Source: Medicago truncatula
Taxonomy: Eukaryota; Streptophyta; Magnoliopsida; Fabales; Fabaceae
Reading direction: 5' to 3'
DNA length: 64,000 nucleotides
Assembly (NCBI RefSeq): GCF_003473485.1
Contig: NC_053042.1
Location: forward strand, 47,827,762 to 47,891,761
The notes beneath the pieces were generated by a model that was given only the letters and a program-made list of their open reading frames with translations, did not search any database and had not been told where the DNA came from. The first letter of the stretch is position 1. Each line of letters starts with the position of its first letter. Shown piece by piece: positions 36,847 through 49,042 of this stretch. The position numbers were made by a program, and so were the translations under genes.

Positions 36847-37977
36847 AAACTACGTGTCTCCCTATATCTTCCTTGTGATTACATTATTCCTTATAAAAAT
36901 ATGTATAATACCTGCACTGTGAGCTTTCCACATATTTCATGCCATAATTTGAAGTTTCATCGAGCTCGAGATTTGAACATTTCATACTTCTGAGTCAATT
37001 GCAAGCTGTTCTGTTAAGTTTTAGTTACAGGAAATGCTTTACCTTTTAGAACTAGTATCATAGAGAGTTTGGAAAAACGCTTTTATCATAAGGGTATGTT
37101 GGATTATAGTTTGAAAAACCATGTTAAGTTGGGTTTTTGACACTTCCATAAGTTGTCAATGCTTTACCTTTTAGAACTAGTTATCATAGAGAGTTTATCG
37201 ATTTGTCTATCTTTTAGAACGTTTGAAATCTCAAATCATTTAACTATTTAAGTTTATAATGACTAATGCATTTGTCACTACTTGATTTGTCGTCCATGTC
37301 AATTTCATAATTCACTTTCAATAAAAATTTAAGAGTGGCTAAACAGTGGTATGTCAAAAACAACAATGATAATATAGCAAAATGTTATGGCCAAATTTAA
37401 CATTGCAATGACTATACCTTTTAAGCTTTTTTTGAACTTGTTCCATCCCCTCTAGTTATCACCCTCGTGAATTATGTTTGTATTTTTTTTATCCTGACCC
37501 CCTTTTCAGCCCCAAAAGTATGGCAAAATGTTTGGATGCACAAGTGTGGTAAATAATTAGCTTCATATTACTCATCCTCCCTTCTGTTGGCATTAAATAT
37601 TTGATAGTTAACCTACCATAAAGTTTAAGACGAAGAGTCCAAGGAAATTTTGTCTCATAATGTTTATAAAATAAAACAAGAAATATTACTCAGAATATGA
37701 TTGTCTATTACTCCATCCATCCTTAACTTGGCAATCTGTATATATACCTTTCAGGTTGATTGGGGGCATTACATGATCTGATTGGTCCCCCACAATCACT
37801 TGAACAACTATAACTAGAAAGCAAATAGACATAACCATAGCTTTTTCACTACTCAATTATTTATGTCACAGGGTTGGCTTCAATTATGCTCTCACAATCA
37901 TTGATTATGTGAATGCGGAAAAAGGGACTTCACATTGAAACTTTCATGTTTCACTATATATTATAATAATTTGTAGG

Positions 37978-38115
37978 TTAAATTGCATTTTTGGTCCTTT
38001 AATTATTTATGTAATATCGCTTTGGTCCCTTAATTAAAATTCGATTTATTTTGATCCCTTAACTTCTCTCCGTTACACATTTTGATTCTTTCTGTTAGTT
38101 TTAATTCAAAAACAT
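37978..38115. repeat. Transposon terminal-arm-like sequence
   Basis: GGTTAAATTGCATTTTTGGT, then TTTGGTCCCTTAATTAAAAT, then TCTCTCCGTTA. This is the plant TIR/LINE-edge style of repeated TTTGGTCCCTTAA phrases, like the arms at 56984 and 58824. No inverted partner is found nearby. Confidence 0.4.
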
Positions 38116-38637
38116 TAGATTTTATTCATTTTTTTTTCTGAAACTAATCAGAAAGCACGCAATTGATCCCTACTCCCTAACAATTCTCATAAAGCACACA
38201 ATTGGTAACTTATCTTCTAAGGTGTTTTGATACACGTTGATATTCCCTATTTGTACGTTTAATAACATCTTTGAACATGATTTGAAAATATTTTATGATG
38301 TTTGGATTTAAATGGGTGGATCTTATTCCAAAAATTAGCTTCAAAATTAATGTAAGTAAAAAATTATTGTTTTTAATATCTATATAACAAATGAACCCAC
38401 AAATCACTTTACTTCTTTTTAGTTTTAACCAAAATCAATACTTACCGCGAGAGAATCAAACACAAAGTACCTGGCATTTATACACTAGAATTGGCAAATA
38501 GTTTTGCCAAGATCTCATCTTAGATAAATTTCAATGTGTGTGCATGCTCTTCACGAGGTTAAAGTCTATGGATCCAAACGTCTTCATTAATTTCAAATTG
38601 ACAAATTAATTTGGACCCTTGCTTTTCATTGCAGCTA

Positions 38638-38930
38638 GCTAAAGTGCCACATTTAGAAACTTTGCTTTTCAGAATATATTCCACTGATCGCAGTTTAGGA
38701 CCAGTGGTTGTGAATTGCTTGCAACCTTGCTTGGAAGTACTAACTAATATAAGAACATTGATTTGGAACGAATGTACCAAAATTATAAATATTCTCAATG
38801 AGGAAAAATGTCTCTTCCTACCAATTGTTTCTTATAAAATGGTGATTCTGGGTGCTTTTTTAGAAGCTAATATCTGCTATGAAATTATTGCATCTTTAGA
38901 AATGGTTTGCTGGTTGAAATTCAACTAGCT
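38638..38930 (+). pseudogene. Possible orphan exon relic
   Basis: After a plausible acceptor (TTTTCATTGCAG, ending about 38633) one frame stays open for almost 100 codons with the protein-like run LAKVPHLETLLFRIYS, then GPVVVNCLQPCLEVLTN. The Leu spacing hints at a leucine-rich repeat remnant, but I cannot name a family and no flanking exons are seen. Confidence 0.25.
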
Positions 38931-39503
38931 AGGGAGATATTTGTTGAAATTCATCTTTAGGGATTTTTTTTTTTTTTGTATGTATAAAAGCAGCATGTAA
39001 CAACTTGACAAACCAATTTCATCATGTCTATCAATACCATTTTACTTTACGTCTCATCTTCTCCCTGAGACAGTGAGACTCATCGCACAAAAAAAGTAAA
39101 ATGAACTAAAAAGACACGTAACCACAAGTATCTAGCTACATCTTCTTCTTATTCTTCTTTATTTTTATTTACTTTTTTTTTACGATGGCTACATCATAAC
39201 AAAACGATCTTATTTAATATGAAAATCATTATGTATTTTTATAAAAACTTATTATATATTATATATTTGTCGAGATTAACCACTAAGCAAGCATCCATGT
39301 GTCAAAAAACTAAACAACCATCATAAAAAAGATTTTACAATGTAGATCATTATGCAACTATTGAAGCAAAATGATATCAACCAAGACAGGAATCATCACG
39401 AAAAAACAAGTAGATTGATAAGAATAGTTTGATAGCCGATAGAAAGGAGTTAAAATATAGAATGATAAGAATGTCTTAAAACACTTTCTTGATCTCTTAT
39501 CTC

Positions 39504-39921
39504 AATTGTGAGGTTTATCCTCTAAAATTAAACGAGCGATTTTGCCCCCTATAGTTTTTCCCCTTTCTGATTTTATGGTCTCATGACATTTAGTGCTGGT
39601 TTTTTATCAATTAATGCGTGCCATGTGTGTAATTTCATTTTTAAAAAAAATAAAAAAATAGTATTTTTCAGATTTTGAGAGAAGGGGGCACATGATTTTT
39701 CATATTTTAAGAAGAAATATCACGTGCCTCCTTCTCTCAAAATCTGAAAAATACCATTTTTTTATTTTTTAAAAAATGAAATTACACACGTGACACACAT
39801 TAATTGATAAAAAACAGACATATCAGCACTAAATGTCATAAGGACCATAAAATCAGAAAGGGGTAAAACTATAGGGGACAAAATCGCTCGTTTAAAACTA
39901 TGGGATGCAAAATCACACAAT
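39504..39921. mobile_element. Foldback (long inverted repeat) MITE, about 418 bp
   Basis: The two arms pair over about 190 bp each around a centre near 39702. Left arm words AAACGAGCGATTTTGCCCCC, TTTCTGATTTTATGGTC and GACATTTAGTGCTG reappear as complements on the right, as do TTTTCAGATTTTGAGAGAAG and its mate. The RNA from either strand would form a long, nearly perfect hairpin, a suitable source of small RNAs. Clear target duplications were not identified. Confidence 0.8.
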
Positions 39922-40053
39922 TGGTAAACTACATGGGGCAAAGTGCAATTAATGCATATTGATTCTTTGACTAAAAAACTTTAACTTTTTTAATTCATTT
40001 GGTTAGTTAAAGTCAGCATTTATGATGTACCAAAAAATAAATAAAAGTTAATA

Positions 40054-40200
40054 CTCCCATTGGTTCTTATTATAAAAAAAATTGACTTTTTAGATTCATA
40101 GAATAATTAATGTATCTTATTGTAAATATAGTCTAGATACATCACTTGTACAATGAACCAAAAAAATTAATTATTTTTTATAATAAGGGCCGGACGGAGT
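40054..40200. mobile_element. Stowaway-like MITE, 147 bp
   Basis: Starts CTCCCATTGGTTCTTATTAT and ends ATAATAAGGGCCGGACGGAG, flanked by TA (40052-40053 and 40201-40202). Confidence 0.8.
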
Positions 40201-42070
40201 ATTTATGACACATGACGTTGTGATTGAGTGTCCAAATCAATGTTATGCTTAGTAAATATTGACTTTGACTAATAAAAGAATGAAAATAAATAACTTACCA
40301 CTACTTTTTTTTTTTTTAGAAACTTACTACTACTATTTAATTAAAGAAAATGTTAACTCGTGTTTTTAAGGTATAAGTTAAGAAGTTAAAGATATAATTA
40401 TTTTTAAAAAAATTATGTATTTAATGTTGTAAATGCATAGACATTTATATTTTTAAAACATAATTTATTTTTTATTTCCTTTTTTAGTTCATTAATTTGT
40501 GTCTTAAGAACATAAATTTGCATAACAAGTAAATAACTAATATGACAATATATACTATTTTTGGGTTAGAAGACTAATATAAACTTAGCAATAGAGTTGA
40601 AAAGATCAAAAATATGTTTAAACCTTCATTCTAACATTTTTTTGTCGGTAAAAAAGTTACAAACTTTCATAAACTCATAACAAAACACAATAATACTAAC
40701 GAACTAACAATACTATTTAAAAAATATTTTTCTCAACGTCAGATCTCGAACTAAGTTCCTCAAGATTGAATAGAATCTTTCACAGCCAAGTGACTTCTAG
40801 GAAGAGTGGGAGACAGACATTTAAAAAACATTTACCAACAAGTAACAATGCCAATTTTAATTTTTTAATTAAAATTACTCTATATGTTTTTTTTAACCAA
40901 AAAATACTATTTTGAAAGAAGAAAATGATAAAAATTGCAAGGCAAAGCCAAAAGCATTGCGCACATTAAGAAAAAGGGTCGCTATCATGCGCCGTGTGAG
41001 TCACTATCCTATCCTCTTCTTAAATAATTGGAAACATATGAAAAATACACAGAAACTGTTTTATTTTATCTTTTCTTAATTATTGGTCACTCAACTCAAT
41101 TTCTCGCCGAGTTTTTCCTCCGACGACTCACGGCCGCATAATCTACCATTCTTTACCGTCGATCCACGCGCCGCCGACCTGCGCTTCTGATTCTCCGGTA
41201 CTGTTTACTCGCCTCTTCTTGTTCTTCTTCGATCTAAGATTTGTTCTTAATTTTTCGATAAAGTAAATGAAAATTGAAAACCGACACTTCCAAATCTCTA
41301 TTTGCTTTCTTTGATTTCAGTGTTTATGATTTCTATCTCATGCATTTGCAAGTAACTTCAAAACTTTGCTGTTTTTTTTTTTTCTCATTTAATTTTGTTT
41401 TTATTTTTATTTTATATTTGGAATTATGATTGTTTTTGAGATATTTCTTGCTAGCATTTGTATGTGTGATGTGTTGTTGTTGCATTAAAGTAGAGATCTT
41501 TGGTGCGATTTTTCGTAAGGATTCGAACTTTGTCCCTTGAGGTTATAAGGTCTAATTCTTATCACTGAGCCGACACCTCTTGGATATTTTTGTTAATTTT
41601 TACAAGAGCATAAATAAATTACTTTATGGCTCCTTTTTAGCTGTTTTTTTGGGTGGTTGTTACATATTCAACATGTTTTTGGATCATTTAGAAATTTGAA
41701 GAAGTCTTAAAGTGTTTTTTGTTTGGTTGTCCTTGTCTTAGTTTCAAAGGCTTTGTTAATTTGTATAATCATTGTTAAATGTGCTTTTGTTATCTTACTT
41801 TTTTTTTTAATAATTATTTTGTTATCTTATGGATATTGAACTTGTTCAACTGAGCATATTCTGTGTTTAATTTTTTAAGAGTGCAAGTGCATAGGAAAAT
41901 ATTGTTAAAAAAATTAAAATATAAAAGATATGAAAATGAAGGATTTTGAAACTAAGGAAAATCAATCTGATTATTGATTTCTTTTGGTTGAAAAGGTTGT
42001 AGCATTTGTTCTTCTAAAAGGAGGAAGTGATATATAAAAATCATTTATGGCGTGCCAATGAGCAGAACTG

Positions 42071-45000
42071 ATGTTATTTGCAGTAGAAGGTGGAGGATTC
42101 TTCTCTGCTTCGGCTTCAGGGTATAGCAAGGGCCTGAGCCTACTCCTTTTGGGTCAGAGGAATGAGGATAAACCCATGAGAGTTGCACCGTGGAACCATT
42201 ACCAGTTGGTAGTCCAAGAATCTGACCCTCAACTCCAGCTGGCTCCCACAAAGAATCGCCTTTCCCGCGGGTGTGCCTCCTTTGTTTGCTTTGGTCGCAC
42301 TTCCGCAGGGCCTGATACTCCATCACCTCTTAAAGTGGGACCAACCCAACAGCATGATGTTTCACCAAGGCTACCAGTTTCTAACGATGGAAAGGATCCC
42401 TCTCATATAGATGATAACAATGATGGTATAAAGGTCACTCTTAAAAGTAGCATTAGAAGGCCACACAGTAATAAATCAGTTTCTGTTGAGGCTACTAACG
42501 AGCAAGAAGCATCAGGTGGACATGTGGTTTTTACTCCTGGTGATCAAGCAGAAAGAAGGAGAGTGCAGTGGACAGATGCTTGCGGTAGCGAGCTTGTTGA
42601 AATACGAGAATTTGAGCCCAGGTATTTGAATATTTTATTTTCGATATCAGCTGTAATAAAAGGAAGAACCTTTCTCTTCGTACTATTATACAATTTTAGA
42701 TTAGAGGTCTTGTTTACCCGATTTTATTTTATTGTCAGGACACATGGGCAACTGATACTTTATTTTGTTTGATTGATATTATGAATGAGATATGCTAGGA
42801 TGGCCTTTTAAAAATATATGTTTTTTTAATACTATAAATCCCAAATCTTTGTATTCGCTGCGATGAATGATGTATGAAACTTCTAGCATTTAGCTTGAGG
42901 CTGAGTTGAGTTAAATTAGATTTACTTCAGAGAGATGAAGGTGAACAACAGATTTCAGATTTGAGAACATGACATATAGCTTTCCCAAGCTCTAAGGAAT
43001 TTTACATTTTTGTTCATTCCAAATGATATCGGTCCAATGAATGCCGGACAATTAAACTTGTAGATCCTTAATCCAACTCCTTCTACACATAGATGTACAA
43101 ATCTTCTTACGATTTCCATTTGAAAATTAAAGACAACTTGTATTCTTTGATGATTGTAGATTATTTCGAATGACTTAATTTAATCCTGCAAATTTGAATT
43201 AATATCTTTTGATCTATTTTGGAATTTTATGATGAAGTAAGGAGTGGCGCTTCGGTTGCCATATGCCTCTCCTCAAGCTTTTGGGTGTCTGTGATTGGAG
43301 GTGAATAATAATAAATTTTGGGAATTTCAGCATTTCACTCACTTTTATATGATGTTTGATTAATGGCCATTGTAATGTGGTTTCTTGGAACTGGATTTGG
43401 AACTAGGAAGAATTTGTTATTTTGATTTTATTTTCCGATTTGTTTGGTTTTTGTTTTTGACCTTAATAATTAGAGGATGCCTTGCCCTCTATCATTGTTC
43501 CTATTCTATTATGATAAAAAAAAAAAATTTGTCCTCAAGAAGTTTATAAACAAAAATAAAATCCTAATTTTCCCCCTTTTTCTTTCTAGGTATGCTATCA
43601 CTTAGTTTCTGCAAAAAAAAAAGGGGTTAATACTCCCTCCGTTTCAAAATACATGTCCATTTTGGAGAAATTTTTTGTTTCAAAATGCATGTCATTTTGA
43701 TAGTTTAAGGATACATTTTGTCTATTTTACCCTTGTATACCAACTAATTGGATTCTAGAAGCATGCCATTTAGATAAGAGAAGTTGAAAAAATTTAGTAT
43801 TGGTATGCCATTTTCAATACTAACCGAAGCAAAAATAATGTCATTTACTAGTATCGGTATTGCCGGTATGTATTGGTATTGCCATTTGATTGACTTTAAT
43901 TAAATTTGGTATTGGTATTGGAAGTGATTATTAGATGGGGTAAATAAATGTAAAATGAAGGAAATAAAAAACAAGGGTATAATAGGAACTTTTATGTCAG
44001 CTAGCTTGTCCTTGGTTACAGCAATTTCTCCAAAATGGACATGTATTTTGAAATGGAGGTAGTATATGTTTGCCCCCCTATAATATTAATGGTTTCTGGT
44101 TTACCCCCCCTGTAAAAAAATTTGTTTAGATTACAACCCTGTAATTTAAAGATTCTTTGGTTTTGGACCTTCATGAATTTTGACTGGGCAAAATTGATGA
44201 TATGCCAGGGGGTAAACCGAAATTTGCTTAAATTACAGGGGCGAAAGTACCTTAAATTTTGAAATTTGATGCCACGAAGGTCCAAACCCAAAGAATCTTC
44301 AAATTACTGGGTTGCAATCTAAACAAATTTTTTTGCGTGGGGTAAACCTGAAACCGCCAATATTACAAGGGGTAAACATATATTAACCCAAAAAAAATCA
44401 CTTTATTGATCTGTCCAGGGCTTGATGTTATTATCAACTATCATTAAACACAATTGGCTGACTTTCTACTTATTTGGAATTTTGTGTGTCTATGACTATG
44501 CACATAATAATGCATATTATAGTTCTACACCAAATCCATGTTGATTATTTCTTTAGTGTATAAACCTTAATTACTTTTATGATCTTCAGTGATTTTGTCA
44601 GTATTTTTTGTGTTTGTGTGGAGATTTTGACCAATTTATTACGTTCAAAAATAACTCTTTGCCACATCTTTAGGATAATCCAAGGGCTTTGATTTATCTT
44701 ATTTAGTCCAATTTGATTTTAGTTCAATTTGATATGATTTGTATTTATTGCAGTACATCAGTTGTCCTGTTTATTGGAACACCATTTAGTGTAACTTTTT
44801 CATATAAACAGTCCTAGGCTGTAGTAATAAACATGAAAGCATTTTCCCCATTACTTTCTACATGGTATATCAGAGCCATATACAGATCTGTGAGCCACTT
44901 GTTATCAAGCCACTCAGGCCACACCAGAGATGTCTAGTCCTGATCCTTAGAGGATATGTTAAAATTCCCACATTGGATGAGATATAACTTGAAAAAGTGT

Positions 45001-46368
45001 TTATAAGTAGGAGGCATCCCTCACAATACAATCTGGTTTTGTAGAATTGAATTAAGCATTACTCTTTGGTTGATCTGTAGGCATCTTGTATACTGCCACT
45101 AGTTTCGCATGAAATGCAAATAGTCCATACCTTGTTCATAGAGATTAAAGTAGAATACATAACATGGTCAAATCTGCTGTAGTGTCATCGGCAAATTGAG
45201 TGTTCACATGCGGGTATACCTGGTTAGGTTTTTTCCATGTTGATACCACATCTAATAACCCATGTACTTTTTTTCATTCTTTTCTCTCCCCTAAGAAGCT
45301 CTTCAGCGGCTCTCACTGCAACTCCACAGATCAATCAAATGTAAAAAGCCAATGTTAAATACTGCTTCTAATCACCGAAGCTTTACAGCCTAATGCTTGT
45401 AGAGTTGTTCTCCTATTCATATAAACTGCATGTCCTGCAGTGCTGATTTGCTGCCTTCAGCACCATTGACATTGACATTGGTGATGGAATCTGTCCAAAA
45501 GACTAGATGTGGGAAGGAATGCAGCTATGGTGTGTTTACCTTGGCTTACTTGTTATTGATGGAATCTGTCCAAAAGACTGGATGTGGGAAGGAATGCAGC
45601 TATGGTGTTTACCTTGGCTTACTTGTTATGCTGGACCTGAAATGGTTTACAGGACATGACATGACATGATTTGGAGACGGGCATGTTGGGTAGAGATCTA
45701 GTGCACAATTTGAGCCGTGAGGGATGGTTGGACTTGGAGGGGATCTGTTGTTACATATTGAAGTGGTTTTGCAAAAGAATTGGTTGTTAGGGCTGACTAG
45801 CTGAGCAGGTTTGGTTAATAGATGAGTTTTTGCATGCTATGTTGACTTGGAAAAGGTTGTTGCTGTGGACATTCTATCTGCCACATCAGCAAATTATGGC
45901 AGCGTTGTTGCTTCTACTTAAGTCAGGGATCCAATTGAAACTGGAATAAAACTATAGGAACTTACCTAGAATAGAAAAAGTTTATGGACCAAGACTTAAT
46001 AGAAACTAATTTAGGTCTCAAATCTTTTCCCAATATTATGCAAGCATATAGTAACCGAATATATTATTTATTAAACAAGTATAGAAAAAATGACGCCATA
46101 CTGCAGTTAGCTTGTTTGTCAATAACCTGTCCTATACCCTGACAGGTTGTCAACCAATTTGTGTATATGCTGTCATACCTGTTATTATATGAGTTGATTG
46201 TGATAAAAGTTTAGAACATTTTTCCTTGTTCTTGTTTGTTTTTGTGGTTTATTACCTGTAATTGATTCTATATGATAGAATTTTTCGTTCAACTGCAGTG
46301 AAGTGGATGGATCAGATGATGAATATGATAATGGAAATGAGAGAACATGTTCCTGTGCGATAATGTAA
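42071..46368 (+). CDS. Small conserved plant protein with C-terminal CaaX-like box
   Basis: Two coding exons, 42071-42621 and 46299-46368, joined by a 3.7 kb GT-AG intron in phase 2. The product is 206 residues. It begins MLFAVEGGGFFSASASGYSK, has LLLLGQRNEDKPMRVAPWN, the run NRLSRGCASFVCFGR, then a low-complexity linker, RRRVQWTDACGSELVEIREF and an acidic tail ending CSCAIM. CAIM fits a CaaX farnesylation signal, and the Cys two residues before could be palmitoylated, so membrane anchoring is inferred. I recognise plant homologues by the N-terminus and the VQWTDACG block but know no assigned function. The start is supported by that N-terminus; the leader seems to have its own intron (possible donor near 41200, acceptor AG at 42064-42065). 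The intron holds nested MITEs, a tandem repeat and an LTR-element trace. A decayed partial copy lies at 47838-48235. Confidence 0.82.
43624..44389. mobile_element. MULE-type MITE split by a Stowaway insertion
   Basis: The left edge GGGTTAATA (43624-43632) continues at 44065 as TATGTTTGCCCCCC after an inserted Stowaway. The right edge ends GGGGTAAACATATATTAACCC at 44389. Removing the insert gives about 334 bp with arms of about 120 bp, sharing AAATTTGTTTAGATT and AAAGATTCTTTGG as complements. Both flanks are A-runs, compatible with a 9 bp A-rich target duplication that cannot be measured exactly. Related arm: 16113-16227. Confidence 0.75.
43633..44062. mobile_element. Stowaway-like MITE nested in the MULE-type arm
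   Basis: Starts CTCCCTCCGTTTCAAAATAC and ends GTATTTTGAAATGGAGGTAG with about 40 bp inverted ends that also pair CATGTCCATTTTGGAGAAAT. It is flanked by TA (43631-43632 and 44063-44064). Because it splits the outer arm, it is the younger insertion. Length 430 bp. Confidence 0.85.
44863..44877 (+). other. Primer-binding-site-like trace of an LTR retroelement
   Basis: TGGTATATCAGAGCC closely resembles the plant LTR-element PBS TGGTATCAGAGCC, complementary to initiator Met tRNA, with a 2 bp insertion. It follows TTACTTTCTACA, a possible LTR end. No gag or pol is present, so only a relic is suggested. Confidence 0.4.
45483..45630. repeat. Two-copy tandem repeat, period 75 bp
   Basis: GATGGAATCTGTCCAAAAGA through CTTGGCTTACTTGTTAT occurs at 45483-45557 and 45558-45630 with very few differences, so it is recent. 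It lies in the large intron; the open frame across it is not considered coding. Confidence 0.88.
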
Positions 46369-47363
46369 ATTGGAGTTTCATTAAGACGTTAGGGTCATTC
46401 ATCGGGACGTTCATCTTTAACACAACATCACTTGGTTAGATGCAAAATGAGTGAAGATTTTTTGGTCCTTTGGAGATATATACACCAACATGTTGCGGGA
46501 GTGATTGTTTGTGTCTCTACTATTGCTTGCTGCGGCTTCAAGTTTTGCTCCTATACCTGTCATCAATTTGTTGTATAATTCTTGTGTGAATTCCTTTCTT
46601 TTATTCATCATTTTTATGCTACTTTATGTTCTTATTTATATGAAGTAACTAAATACTATGCTATGGCTTTATCGAAAGATGATACAAATGTAATATTTTG
46701 TAAAGTATCATTGTGGCTGCCTGTTGACGAATTTGTGTTAAGACTAGGATTTTTTTTTTTTAGGTATATCTGTTGCAGGTATAAATTAAGTCCATGTTCC
46801 GGCAATTGTTTTATAGGCTGTTGTGAGATTGTTTGGTTTAAGTGGATGAAGAAAAATGAGTGATCATTCATATCATAGTTTCTAAAGGATAACGAAATTT
46901 CATGAAATTTGGGGTTTGGGGAATTGGAGTATACCAGATGTGCTGTATAAGTCTTGATTGATTTGTTACTTGGTGCTCTATGTAAAAGCAAAGCTGCGAG
47001 TAAAATTCCTGAGGCTATTGATTCTTTTGTAAATGATGCAAACTGTCCAATGGTTCTTGGGGATTTGCAGAGCTATATTTTTTTCAAGGTCATCTGAAAC
47101 TTGTCTATATTTCTATTAACCGACAAAATTTTCTCAGGATTGCTCATTTGTTTTTCCAATACCTTGCTACATGTCAACATCAACATTTCAAATGAAACAA
47201 GATATCATAATGAAGTACAGACCTGCATTATATCAGAAATAATATTTTTATCGTTATTATACCAGTTTGATCTATTTCAATTGAATTATTAAAGTGAAAG
47301 CCTAAATTAAATTAATTCTATTTTGGTAATAGCCTAAAATAGAATTATCTTTTGGTAAACAAA
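46369..47363. other. 3' flank of the CaaX-like gene
   Basis: Probably 3' UTR followed by unique-looking AT-rich sequence. Open frames at 46582 and 46656 overlap on opposite strands and lack protein-like composition. Confidence 0.5.
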
Positions 47364-47469
47364 TTATCCAACCGAACTCAAGTTACCTAAAAATTTGCAA
47401 TTGTAACAAATCCTTGATGAAAAACCGGTAGTTAGCATGTTGCCCGCGGGTAAAGGCTGTATAGTGTAG

Positions 47470-47790
47470 TGAAAGTAAATAATCCTATGGAGTATGCGAC
47501 CAATAAAACTTTCTTCTTGCCTTCTCCTTTTTTTCCATTCCCATACAAGAACAAGTGCAATACAGACCTGCATTGAGGCTGCTTCTGCTCTGCTCTGCTT
47601 CATAAGAAAATGACAAAAATGACCCCTTAACGTAGACTTAAAGTAATATAAAATGATTGAATTAGGATGGGGGAATAGAGTAGAGAGAACAGCAAACCCT
47701 TTTTCTCTTGTGTGAAAATCACCCGAAGCACCAACATTTTCAACATCTTCTTCCTCATAATCCACCCTACCCATCTCAAGCTCTTTTTAT
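47470..47790 (-). pseudogene. Dispersed duplicate with a possible first-exon relic, copy 1
   Basis: This segment is collinear with 55510-55830; both share TATAAAATGATTGAA and CACTTTCAAC-type blocks, and GAGGCTGCTTC. On the minus strand it starts MGRVDYEEEDVENVGASGDF; the other copy has a similar DYDEVENVSAWGDFH run with its start lost. The parent may be a gene outside this window. I cannot name it. Confidence 0.45.
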
Positions 47791-47837
47791 AATCAGTCAT
47801 ACATACTTTTTAAAATTTAATTTACACTACTAACATT

Positions 47838-48235
47838 GGACTTGTTCAACAGAGCATATTGTTAAAAAAGTAAAAATAAAAAATATATGAATCTGATCGT
47901 TGATATGTCTTGTTAGTTGAAAAGGTTGTAGCTTTGGTTCTTCTACGAGGAGAGAGCGAGTCACATAAAGAAATCATTTTAAAGCTTGCCAATGAGCAGA
48001 ACTCGTGATATTTGCATTAGAAGGTGGAGGTTTCTTCTCTCCTCTGCTTGGCTTTAGGGTATAGCAAGGGCATGAGCCTACTCCTTTTGAGTCAGAGGAA
48101 TGAGGATAAACCGATGATAGTTGCATGGGAATCAATACCACTTGTTGAACCAATTCCACAACGAATCGTTTTTCCCCGCCTATTTGTTCTTGTTTTTTCC
48201 CGCCAGTTTCTTACGAAACATAAACGACTAACATG
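47838..48235 (+). pseudogene. Decayed partial copy of the CaaX-like protein gene
   Basis: The sequence follows 41840-42290: both have GTTGAAAAGGTTGTAGC, GCCAATGAGCAGAACT, GAAGGTGGAGG and AGGAATGAGGATAAACC. The start codon is lost (ATGTTATTTGCAG became GTGATATTTGCATTAG, which also brings a stop). The match includes about 230 bases upstream of the start, which look like leader intron, so this is a DNA-level duplication, not a retrocopy. Only the first exon region is represented, decaying after about 48190. Confidence 0.78.
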
Positions 48236-49042
48236 GTCATAAATAAACACAAACAGTAATTGAGAGAGAATTTGGCATATTATTGAATTCAACGAGAAAT
48301 TTACATGTCAAAATTCAGTTTTATCTAGTTCAATGTCATTGTGTCAACAAAGAGTTGAGATTCTCTCCATTTTGTAAAAACTTAAATGAAGTTCATTTTA
48401 AAACGGAGAGAATAATAAACATTGTCATTTATTATCGGAGATGGAGAGGATCTTAGCTCCTCAACAAAGTCATAAACTGTTTTAAGTAACATCCTAATTT
48501 TTGAATGATTATAGCATTTATATCTTTTTCGCCTAGTATTTATTCCAATATTGAAGCAATAAAAAATAGTTATTCTCTCTTAGAGGGGGCATAACTGTAT
48601 TGAATTACTTCATTATTATTGAAATAAAGAGTAGGTGGTTTTGATACGCATGCCATGCATTGAGAATTTCGGTGTAGATTAAAATGGTGAGTCAGTCAGA
48701 TCCAACAATGTAGTACAGAGTTCTCGCACAATTTATCCATTTTCTTTTTCTAAAAAATCTCTAAATTATTGAATTTTAAAATTATTTTTATTTTAACCCA
48801 TAATAAACGAATCACGAGGTTTGATATATAATTTTTTTTTATAAAAATATCACTTTAAATAACATTATGTTATCAACAAAATTACTTTAAATATCAATGT
48901 GATGTCAATGTCATCTGACATTGGTCAACCACGTGTCACTCTTTATTTAATAAAATTATGAGAGAGAAAGAGAGATCACTTGTCATATTGTGGTTGGTCA
49001 ATATATCATCAATGTGTTAAATTAAATTTGACATCAAATTCT
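48236..49042. other. Gene-free AT-rich stretch
   Basis: No gene is seen. CTCTCCATTTTGTAAA near 48375 and AAAACGGAGAGAAT near 48403 form a short inverted pair, perhaps a tiny MITE remnant. Confidence 0.5.

Larger units (their letters stand above)
36847..39500. other. Gene-free stretch with relics
   Basis: No intact gene is seen. It holds a transposon-arm-like sequence at 37978-38115 and a possible exon relic at 38638-38930; the remainder is AT-rich with two similar phrases (CTTTACCTTTTAGAACTAGT) near 37040 and 37163. Confidence 0.5.
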
